A stretch of 14,101 nt of DNA from Bacillota bacterium. Lineage in GTDB: Bacteria > Bacillota > Clostridia > Christensenellales > Aristaeellaceae. The stretch is taken from positions 1 through 14,101 of the forward strand of contig JAEZJP010000012.1 in the NCBI GenBank assembly GCA_023415715.1, given 5' to 3'. The position numbers and the translations under genes are program-made. Under the pieces are notes generated by a model that saw only the letters and a list, made by a program, of their open reading frames with translations, did not search any database and was not told the origin of the DNA. Below are positions 6,198 to 13,345 of this stretch, one piece after another. Position 1 is the first letter of the stretch, and each line of letters starts with the position of its first letter.

Positions 6198-6686
6198 TTA
6201 CCCCAACACGATCTCATATACGCAATGCTTGCCGCCGCGCAATACAGATTCTATGACCCTGGCCTTCACCGGCCTTTCAAGTACCTTGGAAAACATCCGC
6301 TCCGCAAAACCTTCCGAACAGTTGCACAGGTTGGGTGTATGAACCGCTCCCGCCCTTATCAACGGACAGATGCACTGCTCCTTATTCTCGTCGGCGATAA
6401 TGCGCTTTCCTTCCGGATCCATGGTCACGATCCAATTCCATTTCCCACGAAGGAAATCGAAAAACTCCTCTGCTTTGCCAAGATACGGTTCCAGTATTTC
6501 ATCCATGCCGAGTGCGTTATAATGGGTTTTGCTGCACTTTTTAATGGCATCCTCCATGGAAATAGCAGGATTTTCCTGATATGAAGTGATCAACCCATCC
6601 AGCCATGTACAGACAAGGCCCACATCTTTGTTGCCGCAGCAGTTTCCTGTTTCCTGGCATTGCACGGAGCATCCCAGGGTAACCAA
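6198..6686 (-). CDS. Cysteine-rich protein of unknown function (possible DUF6144-like)
   Basis: About 150-160 residues with eleven cysteines, among them C-x3-C and CC near the N-terminus, CIC at 105-107 and LCNCSEG at 120-126. The end ERPVKARVIESVLRGGKHCVYEIVL looks like a small ligand-binding or enzyme-like domain; from memory this resembles DUF6144 or thiazoline-hydrolase-like families, but I am not sure. The cysteines suggest metal or Fe-S binding (inference). The start is uncertain. AAGGAG ends immediately before TTG 6684-6686, leaving no gap. CTG at codon 4 would have a nine-base gap, GTG at codon 8 a 21-base gap, and an in-frame TAA blocks extension four codons upstream. It starts about 20 bases after the HAD gene, so the two are probably co-transcribed. 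Confidence 0.7.
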   Translation of the reverse strand: MVTLGCSVQCQETGNCCGNKDVGLVCTWLDGLITSYQENPAISMEDAIKKCSKTHYNALGMDEILEPYLGKAEEFFDFLRGKWNWIVTMDPEGKRIIADENKEQCICPLIRAGAVHTPNLCNCSEGFAERMFSKVLERPVKARVIESVLRGGKHCVYEIVLG

Positions 6687-6706
6687 CTCCTTGTTTTATA
6701 TTGAAC

Positions 6707-7381
6707 CTAGGAATTTATGAACCGCATCAGGTCCAGCGGCCTCTCCGCAGTTTTGAAACCTTCCATGCTCTCCCGCTTCGTCGGGTGATTGTTGGTATAC
6801 CATTTTGCCTGCACAGCGTCCATGCCGGCCGTGCGGGCGCCTTCCAGTTCATTGCTGCCGCCGTCACCGGTGAACAAACATTCCCCGGCTGTAAGGTGCA
6901 AATCCTCAAGCACCTTCCTGTAAATCAAAGGATCCGGCTTCGACAGGCCAACTTCATAGGAAAGCACAAGCGAATCGAAAAAGGAACAAATGCGGCTTTG
7001 GCGTATGGTGGTGACTTCTTCCGAGGAACAATTGCTAAGCATGGCCAAGCGAAGCCCTTGCGCTTTCAACTCCTTCAAAAGCGCAATTACGTCGGAATCT
7101 ATATAATTAAAGCATGCGGCTTTTGTAGTCATTCGTTTGTTTACCACAGAAGCAAGCTGATCAGGCAACAGCGCTGCGCCGCATTTTTGACAAACGTATC
7201 GGATCGATTCTTCAAAGCTGACTTTTCCAAGATACCTGCCGGACGTATTCTCTTCCCAATATTGGCTGAACAGCTCATAATTCAGGTGAAGGTCTTCGCT
7301 TATCTTGCGCTTGGTATATTTCTCATGGCCCCATTCGGTAATGAGCGTCTCAAACAGATCGAATATAACAGCCTTGATCAT
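6707..7381 (-). CDS. HAD-superfamily hydrolase (subfamily IA type)
   Basis: This 224-residue cytosolic protein shows all HAD motifs in order: FDLFETL with nucleophile D8, LSNCS with S116, GLSKPDP with K148, and FTGDGGSNE with D173 and N177. The helical cap lies between about residues 15 and 95. HAD enzymes act on phosphoesters or C-halogen bonds. The second Asp of the usual DxD pair, the general acid in many phosphatases, is Phe here (D8-x-F10), as in FDLYGTL-type dehalogenase relatives, so a plain phosphatase role is less certain. An AAGGGA sequence lies upstream of the ATG at 7379-7381. A promoter candidate precedes it, and the cysteine-rich protein gene follows at once on the same strand. 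Confidence 0.88.
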   Translation of the reverse strand: MIKAVIFDLFETLITEWGHEKYTKRKISEDLHLNYELFSQYWEENTSGRYLGKVSFEESIRYVCQKCGAALLPDQLASVVNKRMTTKAACFNYIDSDVIALLKELKAQGLRLAMLSNCSSEEVTTIRQSRICSFFDSLVLSYEVGLSKPDPLIYRKVLEDLHLTAGECLFTGDGGSNELEGARTAGMDAVQAKWYTNNHPTKRESMEGFKTAERPLDLMRFINS

Positions 7382-7414
7382 CTTTTACGTTCCCTTTTCA
7401 TCTTCATGATATTT

Positions 7415-7443
7415 ATCTTATCACAAGATCCATTAAAATCCAA
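7415..7443 (-). promoter_or_regulatory. Candidate promoter for the HAD hydrolase gene group
   Basis: On the minus strand TTGGAT (7443-7438) and TAAGAT (7420-7415) are 17 bases apart, with a TG extended -10 element just before TAAGAT. The -35 match is weak. It lies between the transporter operon terminator and the HAD gene, where a new start is expected. Confidence 0.45.
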
Positions 7444-7451
7444 CAATAAAA

Positions 7452-7477
7452 CCCCATGCCGCTTGCGCGGCATGGGG
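7452..7477 (-). terminator. Terminator of the ABC transporter operon
   Basis: A perfect 11-bp stem CCCCATGCCGC (7452-7462) with GCGGCATGGGG (7467-7477) has a four-base loop. It is followed by TTTTATTG on the minus strand, 32 bases after the stop of the binding-protein gene. On the + strand CTCTTTTTTT follows, so it could act both ways. Confidence 0.9.
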
Positions 7478-7508
7478 GCTCTTTTTTTGGGAGTCTGAAT
7501 TTTTGTTC

Positions 7509-9218
7509 TTACTTGCCTTCCTTGATGGCATTCAGCTTGTTCTGGATTTCGCCCATGTAGAAGTTCACCACATCGTCATAGCCGAAAGCCTTGCACTTAT
7601 CGACCATTTCCTTCCACAAGGAAGCAAACTCCTCATCGCTCTGGGCATATACGCACTTCCAGCTGTACTCCTTCATGATAGGGGCAAACTGGGCGCGCTT
7701 GTTGGCGATGTCATCGGGCCTGGCGGCCACGGTGTACTGGGTGGCGGGATGCAGCGAGAAACGCCCGGTTTGTTTCAGGTATTCCACGCCGGTCTTGGCG
7801 CCGCCGGCATACTTTTCGCTCCATGCGTTCATCAGCGGGTTTTGCAGCTTGGCGATGCCATCTGCCCATGCGTCATGGTTGTAGCAGAAACCGCCCTCGG
7901 GGTCAAATGCGTTCTGCAGGATGGTGGTATTGTTGATGGCGCTCTTTCCATCGGCATATTTGCCGCCGCCGTATTCAGCGGGCATATCGACGTTCAGTTC
8001 GTCTTTCCAGGCCTTCCAGCCAAATTCCGTGCCGTAGGGCTGGCCGTTTGCGTCATAATCCCAGCAGAGGCCTTGCGGGCCGTTGAAGTTGATCATGATA
8101 CCTTCGGTGGAGGTGAGCCAGTCGATGAGCTCAAGCACCCGCTCGGGATACTTGCAGTTGGCGCCGATGGTCCATACGCGGTTGCTGCCAAACGGTGCGG
8201 TGCCGGCTACGATAGGTGCATCGTCCTTGAGGCCCATGGTTACGTATCCGACGCCCTGATCCATGCGCTCCTGGGAGTTGTAGGACTTCATCTTCCAGCC
8301 CCACAGGCCCATCAGGTAACGGCCGGAGTCAACCTTGAGGGAATAGGCATCCCAGTTCTGGCTGATGGACTCGGGATCGAACAAGCCGGCCCTGTAGAGC
8401 TGGTTGTTGACGGACAGCATCTTCTTGTAAAGGCTGTCTTCCTCCAGCGGGTTCACCACTTCGCCGGTGGCCCAGTTGACGCCCAGGAAATCCTGCTCGG
8501 CATAGCCGTACCATGTCATCAGGTCCCAAGTGAACTTCATGACGCAGTCTTCCCAATCCGGGAATCCGCCGAAGGCGTATACCTTTTCACCCTTGTCGTT
8601 TGTGGGGTTGGCATCCTGCAAAGCCTTCAGGAAGGGTACCAGGTCATCGATGGTCTCCAACTTGGGATAGCCGGCTTTTACGTAAGCATCCCAGCGTACC
8701 TGCGGACCATAATTGGGTTCGATGACGACGTCCCAATCGGTCCTGTTGTAACCAATATCATGGCCGAAGCCCCATACGCCGTCCGTTTGGGTGGCGTTCT
8801 TCACAAAAGCGGTGAGCTTCGCCTGGGCTTCCTGGGTGTACTTGTTGATGTTCTCGTAGGGCGTTAAGTCAAGCTCGCTCCAGTCCATCAGCAAGTTGCC
8901 TTTGATGGCGCTGACCAGATGATCCCCGGTATCGCCGAGGATAACCAGGTCGCCCAGGTCGCCGGCCGCCATTCTGGTCTGATAAGCGTTCTGGTCCAGG
9001 TTGGTGGAAATGATGTTCATGGTGATATTGAACCGGTCCTTGATCTCCTTGGCAAACCAGCCTACCTGCTCGCCGGCGAAGTTGGCCAGCTCGTCGAAAA
9101 CGGTGATCGTAATGGGTTCACGATACGTTTCCGTCTGGGCAAGCGCCGCCGTGCCGGACATACTGAGTATGAGCGCCAGGGAGAGCAGCATTGCCAGGAA
9201 TTTGCTAAGTTTCCGCAT
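7509..9218 (-). CDS. Extracellular sugar-binding protein of an ABC transporter (LipO/YtcQ-like)
   Basis: The true start is ATG 9216-9218, just after AAAGGAGGGG (9225-9234), giving 569 residues; an upstream frame extension has no ribosome site. Residues 1-27 are a classical signal peptide: RKLSK, a hydrophobic core, then TAALA before Q28, which fits signal peptidase I. There is no lipobox cysteine. The mature part begins with PITITVFDELANFAG and has the size and style of the large binding proteins (~500-570 residues) that pair with LplB/YtcP-type permeases for oligosaccharides. It contains EGIMINFNGPQGLCWDYDANG and a C-terminus rich in charged helices. It is third in the operon, 54 bases after the second permease, with a small hairpin (9245-9260) in the gap. 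The ligand is unknown. A missing lipid anchor is unusual if the cell has only one membrane. Confidence 0.9.
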   Translation of the reverse strand: MRKLSKFLAMLLSLALILSMSGTAALAQTETYREPITITVFDELANFAGEQVGWFAKEIKDRFNITMNIISTNLDQNAYQTRMAAGDLGDLVILGDTGDHLVSAIKGNLLMDWSELDLTPYENINKYTQEAQAKLTAFVKNATQTDGVWGFGHDIGYNRTDWDVVIEPNYGPQVRWDAYVKAGYPKLETIDDLVPFLKALQDANPTNDKGEKVYAFGGFPDWEDCVMKFTWDLMTWYGYAEQDFLGVNWATGEVVNPLEEDSLYKKMLSVNNQLYRAGLFDPESISQNWDAYSLKVDSGRYLMGLWGWKMKSYNSQERMDQGVGYVTMGLKDDAPIVAGTAPFGSNRVWTIGANCKYPERVLELIDWLTSTEGIMINFNGPQGLCWDYDANGQPYGTEFGWKAWKDELNVDMPAEYGGGKYADGKSAINNTTILQNAFDPEGGFCYNHDAWADGIAKLQNPLMNAWSEKYAGGAKTGVEYLKQTGRFSLHPATQYTVAARPDDIANKRAQFAPIMKEYSWKCVYAQSDEEFASLWKEMVDKCKAFGYDDVVNFYMGEIQNKLNAIKEGK

Positions 9219-9272
9219 AAAAGTCCCCTCCTTTGATATTTGTACCGGCATTTAAGCCGGATACAGCCTTCA

Positions 9273-10220
9273 TCATCCCTTGACCGCGCCGATCAGGATT
9301 CCCTTGACAAAAAACTTCTGGAAGTATGGGTATACCAGCAGGATTGGCGCCACCACCACCATGGAAACGGTCATGCGCACCGACAATGCGGTCTGTTTGG
9401 TGGACAGGCTGGCCACGGCGGCGGTATCCTGGGTGGTACGCATCATTTGTGCCAGGGCGCTGGCCTCGCTTTGATATTTGTACAATACATACTGCAGCGT
9501 GTAGTTCTTTCCGCCGGGCATAAGCACCAGGGTATCTATGAACCTGTTCCATTGGTCTACAGCGCTGAATATGGCCAGTGTTGCGATGATAGGGGTAATC
9601 AGCGGCAGTATGACCTTTGTAAAGGCCACAATATATCCGGCTCCATCCAGGCTGGCGCTCTCCTCCAACGATGCGGGCACACTTTCAATAAACGTCTTTA
9701 CCAGGATCACATTGTAGGGTGATACAAGGGCCGGAATCACATAAGCCCAGAAGCTGTCCAGAAAACCCAGAGAGCGCATGTTCATGTACCAGGGGATCAA
9801 ACCTGCGTTGAAATACATGGTAATTATGATCAGGCGGTAGAACAGCTTCCTGTGCCACATTTCCTTTTTCGTTACCAGATAGCCAAGGAATGCGCTGCCG
9901 CCAACCGTCCAGAGTGTTCCCAGCACCGTCCGGGCGATGGAAGTTAGCGTCGCCTCCGCCAAGCCTTCAATCTTCAATACCTGTACATAATTTTCAAAGT
10001 GGATGCCCTTGGGTAAAAGCGTTACCTGGCCCAGGGATACAAGCTGGTTATCCGAGATGGTATTGATAAACAGATAATAGAAGGGAAAGATGCAAAGAAA
10101 CGTAAACAAACCAAAGAAGGTATAATTCAGGATATTGAAAATAATATCGGTTGCCTTCCGGCGGGGCTTTCCGTTTTTGTTGATAATCAAAGTCCGCTCC
10201 TGTTTCACCGGCAGAATCAT
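9273..10220 (-). CDS. Carbohydrate ABC transporter permease, MalG/YtcP (LplC)-like
   Basis: The protein is the second inner-membrane subunit of a CUT1-type sugar importer. With the start at ATG 10218-10220 it has 315 residues; AAGGGAG lies eight bases upstream, while the earlier TTG at 10244 and ATG at 10226 are too close to or ahead of that site. It has about six membrane helices. The EAA loop that contacts the ATPase is clear: residues 186-206, EESASLDGAG......LPL. The loop FINTISDNQLVSLGQVTLLPKG near the first helix is typical of the YtcP/LplC group. The upstream permease ends only 17 bases ahead, so the two are translated together. No ATPase gene lies in the operon; in this group a shared MsmX-type ATPase commonly serves (established for Bacillus). 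Confidence 0.92.
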   Translation of the reverse strand: MILPVKQERTLIINKNGKPRRKATDIIFNILNYTFFGLFTFLCIFPFYYLFINTISDNQLVSLGQVTLLPKGIHFENYVQVLKIEGLAEATLTSIARTVLGTLWTVGGSAFLGYLVTKKEMWHRKLFYRLIIITMYFNAGLIPWYMNMRSLGFLDSFWAYVIPALVSPYNVILVKTFIESVPASLEESASLDGAGYIVAFTKVILPLITPIIATLAIFSAVDQWNRFIDTLVLMPGGKNYTLQYVLYKYQSEASALAQMMRTTQDTAAVASLSTKQTALSVRMTVSMVVVAPILLVYPYFQKFFVKGILIGAVKG

Positions 10221-10236
10221 CTTCATCACTCCCTTC

Positions 10237-12804
10237 TTATACAATGGATTCGCCGCGCGTAAGCTTGCTGAAGCTGTTGGCGAGGAACAACATCACGACG
10301 GATATCAATGATTTCAATATGCCGATGGCGGTGGCCAGGGAAATCGTATTGGAGCTTCTGGTGCCCAGGGAAATATTGAATACATGCAGGTCCAGCACTT
10401 CAATGGTGCTCTTGTTCATGGCGTTCTGGAAAACCAGATACTGCTCCATGCCGTTGTTGACGATGTTGGATACCGATAACAATAGCAATACGAAGAAGGT
10501 AGGCAAAAGTCCCGGAATCGTAATATTATAGATCTGCCGCCAACGCCCCGCCCTATCCACCTTGGCCGCATCGTACAGTTCCTGGTCGATGCCGGCGATG
10601 GCGGCAAGGTACATGATGGCGCCCCAGCCCAGGCCCTTCCAGGTATTCCACATCCACATCTTCAGCCAGATATGCTCGCTGGAGTTCAAATAGGCAATGG
10701 GTTCCTTGATCAGGCCCAATTGAATCAGCGCTTTGTTCACAATGCCTGTGTCCAGCGAAAAGATGGTGAGCGCGAAGGAAAACACCAATACCCAGCTGAT
10801 AAAGTTTGGCAGCGTGGTAAAGATCTGTACGAATTTCTTGAACCAGCGGGTCCTGATCTCGGTCAGGAATATGGCGAAAGCCACCGGCATCCAGCTTGTG
10901 GCAAGGCCCAGACCGCTCATGGCGAAGGTGTTGCGCATGACCCGCACGATCTCACCCTGCTGCGCCGGGCTGCTATACAGCGCGGTGAACCATTGGAAGC
11001 CTACATACTCCTGCTGATCCATGGGCAGGCCAAGTTTATAGTTGTAAAACGCGTAGCGCCAGCTGGATAGCGGCAGGTAGGAAAACAGGAGAACGGCCAC
11101 CAGGAAGGGCAGCATCATCAGAAACAGCTTGTATTTTTTCGGCAACTCTTCCCGGTCGATAAAGCCTGTAAAAAACGCGGAAAATGCCGTTGTTCCCATG
11201 GAGATGTACATAGGACCCAGCGCGCTGATAAAGCCTACTTCCTTGGGCAGCGCGCTGATGGTCAGCACCGCCGCCAGCACCTGCACCGCGCCGCCGGACA
11301 AAAGCACCGTTACGATGGTCCGTTTGTTTCGGCGCCGCCCAAACAAAAGCGCAAGCCCTGTAAGCGTAATCAGCAGCGCCCCCAGTGTCACCGCGCCCAT
11401 TTTGTTGATCGCGCTGCCAACATATAAACCCAGGTCGCCGGCGGTCAGGCCATTGTTGGCCGGTTCCGCCCCGTAAAGCAGCTTGCCCCTTGTGTTTACG
11501 GGATTCAAAAGCGCATCCGGCTTTTGAAAGGTGATCAGCTCCAACCCCGACATGGGCCGTGATACAGTTGGATTGGCCTGGTTGATCTTGCCCGGCGTGT
11601 AAAGATTCACCTGAAATACGGGCAGCAAAAGCAGAATGACGGAAGCGGAGGCCAGGAATATGCTCACGGTCAGCAACCGCTTTTTTTCCGGGATCGGGTT
11701 TACAAAATAAGGTTCGTTGGCCCGGCGTATGCCCATCACAGCGGCGGAAGCGGCGCAGGCTGATATGGCCGCCATGAAAAGCAAAACAGGCGTATATCCG
11801 CCAAACCCCATAAACATCATTTGATAGGCTGCACCCAGAAACTGGTACTGGCTATCCACTACCAGGCTGCCTACAGCCTCCGAAAGGATCATGGCGGCGG
11901 ATAATGTGATGATGCAGGCGGGCATCCACCTGTCCACTTTCCTTACAAGCTGCAGTATAAGTCCGATGAAAAGCAAGGCACAGGCCGCAACCGCCATCAT
12001 GCGGACACTGCCGTTATTAGTGGGGATCATGAACAGGTTTTTCAGGTCCTTACCGCTATTGCTCAATGTGACAAGGCTTGCCATGGAACCAAATGAGGCT
12101 GGATCGGCAAACGCGTTGTTCTCCGCCCCTAACTTTTGAAGCTGAGGCTCCTTCGCCGCAAGCCACTGCCAGCCGGTAAGGCTTCTGGATGCCAGCGCAT
12201 CCTCCGCAGGGGTGGAAAATGTTCCGCCCGGCACCTGTACCACGATAAAGGGCAGAAGCAGAGCGCATAAAGCGATTGCGCACAGCACGGCGGATGCAAA
12301 CCGCCATCCCCTGTCCCCAAGAGCCAAAGGCTTTACATCTTTCAATAGCCAAAGCTCCATGCCGAACAAGGAGAGGGAAAAAACAAAAATGGCCCATACG
12401 TACCATTTGGCGGTGAGCATAACATCGAACAACAGGCTATTATCCAGCTGCTGGGTGTAAAACGCAAATAAAAAGAGCAAAAGCGCTCCAACCCCGCCCG
12501 TTAAGGCAGCCACATGGCTTATGCCACGTCGGAAAAACATGCAAAGCAACCCGCCCAGCAGAGCAAGCCCCACGCCCATGGCCAGCAGGCCTCCGCGTAA
12601 ATCAAGGCTGCCCAGCGCCGGCATCAGTGAAACCGGCAAAACCCCGTTCCCCTGCCCTATCAGCGAAAAGCCGCTGATCGTGGCCGGAAAGGCGGCGGCC
12701 ACATCTTTTGACAGGTTCATGTGCGGATAAACAGAATAAAAAGGCATCAAAAGGCCGCACACCATAAGTACCATCAATATTCCAATGATAATCCGTCTTT
12801 TCAC
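10237..12804 (-). CDS. ABC sugar permease (LplB/UgpA-like) fused behind a triplicated four-helix membrane module
   Basis: The start is GTG 12802-12804, behind GGAAGGAG with about five bases spacing; the frame is open for 855 codons. Residues 554-855 are a complete LplB/UgpA-type permease: KKYKLFLMMLPFLVAVLLFSYLP at the front and the EAA loop DQELYDAAKVDRAG......IPGLLP at about 740-768. That domain alone equals the family's normal length. Residues 1-553 are extra. They consist of three diverged repeats of about 180 residues (about 1-160, 165-362 and 373-550). Each has a first helix ending MPFYSV, LPFIVV or LPVFQV, an outside loop with ISGFSLI, LTGWQWLA or MSGLELIT, then three more helices with basic residues after the second (FFRRG, VRKVDR, GRRRNKR). 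Positive charges alternate so that the permease starts inside, about 18 helices in all. No convincing internal start is visible before the permease part, so this looks like one polypeptide. It is first in the transporter operon. Confidence 0.88.
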   Translation of the reverse strand: MKRRIIIGILMVLMVCGLLMPFYSVYPHMNLSKDVAAAFPATISGFSLIGQGNGVLPVSLMPALGSLDLRGGLLAMGVGLALLGGLLCMFFRRGISHVAALTGGVGALLLFLFAFYTQQLDNSLLFDVMLTAKWYVWAIFVFSLSLFGMELWLLKDVKPLALGDRGWRFASAVLCAIALCALLLPFIVVQVPGGTFSTPAEDALASRSLTGWQWLAAKEPQLQKLGAENNAFADPASFGSMASLVTLSNSGKDLKNLFMIPTNNGSVRMMAVAACALLFIGLILQLVRKVDRWMPACIITLSAAMILSEAVGSLVVDSQYQFLGAAYQMMFMGFGGYTPVLLFMAAISACAASAAVMGIRRANEPYFVNPIPEKKRLLTVSIFLASASVILLLLPVFQVNLYTPGKINQANPTVSRPMSGLELITFQKPDALLNPVNTRGKLLYGAEPANNGLTAGDLGLYVGSAINKMGAVTLGALLITLTGLALLFGRRRNKRTIVTVLLSGGAVQVLAAVLTISALPKEVGFISALGPMYISMGTTAFSAFFTGFIDREELPKKYKLFLMMLPFLVAVLLFSYLPLSSWRYAFYNYKLGLPMDQQEYVGFQWFTALYSSPAQQGEIVRVMRNTFAMSGLGLATSWMPVAFAIFLTEIRTRWFKKFVQIFTTLPNFISWVLVFSFALTIFSLDTGIVNKALIQLGLIKEPIAYLNSSEHIWLKMWMWNTWKGLGWGAIMYLAAIAGIDQELYDAAKVDRAGRWRQIYNITIPGLLPTFFVLLLLSVSNIVNNGMEQYLVFQNAMNKSTIEVLDLHVFNISLGTRSSNTISLATAIGILKSLISVVMLFLANSFSKLTRGESIV

Positions 12805-12816
12805 GCCTGCTCCTTC

Positions 12817-12846
12817 CAGGATTGTCCCTGGGCCGTCACAATCCTG
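12817..12846 (-). promoter_or_regulatory. Leader hairpin next to the ribosome binding site of the fused permease gene
   Basis: CAGGATTGT (12817-12825) and ACAATCCTG (12838-12846) form a perfect 9-bp stem with a 12-base loop. On the minus-strand mRNA it ends a few bases before AAGGAG (12815-12810). It may tune initiation. Confidence 0.4.
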
Positions 12847-13041
12847 CTTATAACATCATAATATATATGTAGCGCTTACCCGTTTTCTTTATCATTGCCA
12901 GAAGCGAACCGTTTTTTGTTTTAATCAAACTAAACCGTTTTCGATAATGGGAACAAAAAACGCCATTCCAAGCAAATCAAAGGAATGAATGCTTTCTGTC
13001 ACACCTTAAGGAACATCAGGCGCATCGTGCCTCTTGTGTAA

Positions 13042-13071
13042 ATCATACACGAATCCCGCCTTTTTTGTCAA
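13042..13071 (-). promoter_or_regulatory. Strong sigma-A promoter of the ABC transporter operon
   Basis: On the minus strand TTGACA (13071-13066, consensus) and TATGAT (13047-13042) are separated by 18 bases. Transcription should start near 13035, leaving a leader of about 230 bases before the GTG start at 12804. Nothing else on this strand lies between. Confidence 0.8.
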
Positions 13072-13345
13072 TATACTTTTCGCTTTTTGTATATATTGTT
13101 TGAAGTTATCTGTTTAATGCCTGCTGTAGACTTCCGGCAATGCTGTTTCTGAATATAGAAAATCTCAAAAGATGCACAAAATGTAAAAACGTTTTCGTCA
13201 ACCGTAAGATTCATCCATTATATTATAGAATGGACGTCTGTATCCACTGCGCATTTTTCTCGTTTATGATTGACATATTTCCCCACAACAGTCATGATGG
13301 ACATGGAATCAGGCAATACTGATAGAAAAGCTGCAGGTAGGAAAC

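Larger units (their letters stand above)
12805..13345. other. Divergent intergenic region between the transporter operon and the RNase R gene
   Basis: This 541-bp AT-rich region holds the operon promoter (13042-13071) and a leader of about 230 bases, and should also hold the + strand promoter of the RNase R gene, which I could not place with confidence. Within it AACCGTTTT occurs twice (12907-12915 and 12933-12941, 26 bases apart), and a palindromic AAAACGTTTT lies at 13186-13195. GTAGCGCTTAC at 12869-12879 is one base short of the GTAAGCGCTTAC core seen in LacI-family operators. A + strand frame at 13140-13322 (60 codons, two CxxC pairs) has no ribosome binding site and is not called. Confidence 0.5.

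Noticed and set aside
6701..7498. 265-codon + strand frame opposite the HAD hydrolase gene
   Set aside because: Antisense to a gene with all HAD motifs, and it even runs through the operon terminator hairpin.
7503..8867. 454-codon open frame on the + strand opposite the sugar-binding protein gene
   Set aside because: It lies entirely antisense to a well-supported gene with signal peptide, ribosome site and family features; its own product is low-complexity in Val/Leu/Gly/His as expected from the reverse of GC-biased codons, and it has no ribosome binding site that I can see.
13140..13322. 60-codon + strand frame with CTKC and CIHC, zinc-ribbon-like
   Set aside because: No Shine-Dalgarno sequence before the ATG, biased AT-rich composition, and the two CxxC pairs alone are not enough; it more likely is promoter/leader DNA of the RNase R gene.
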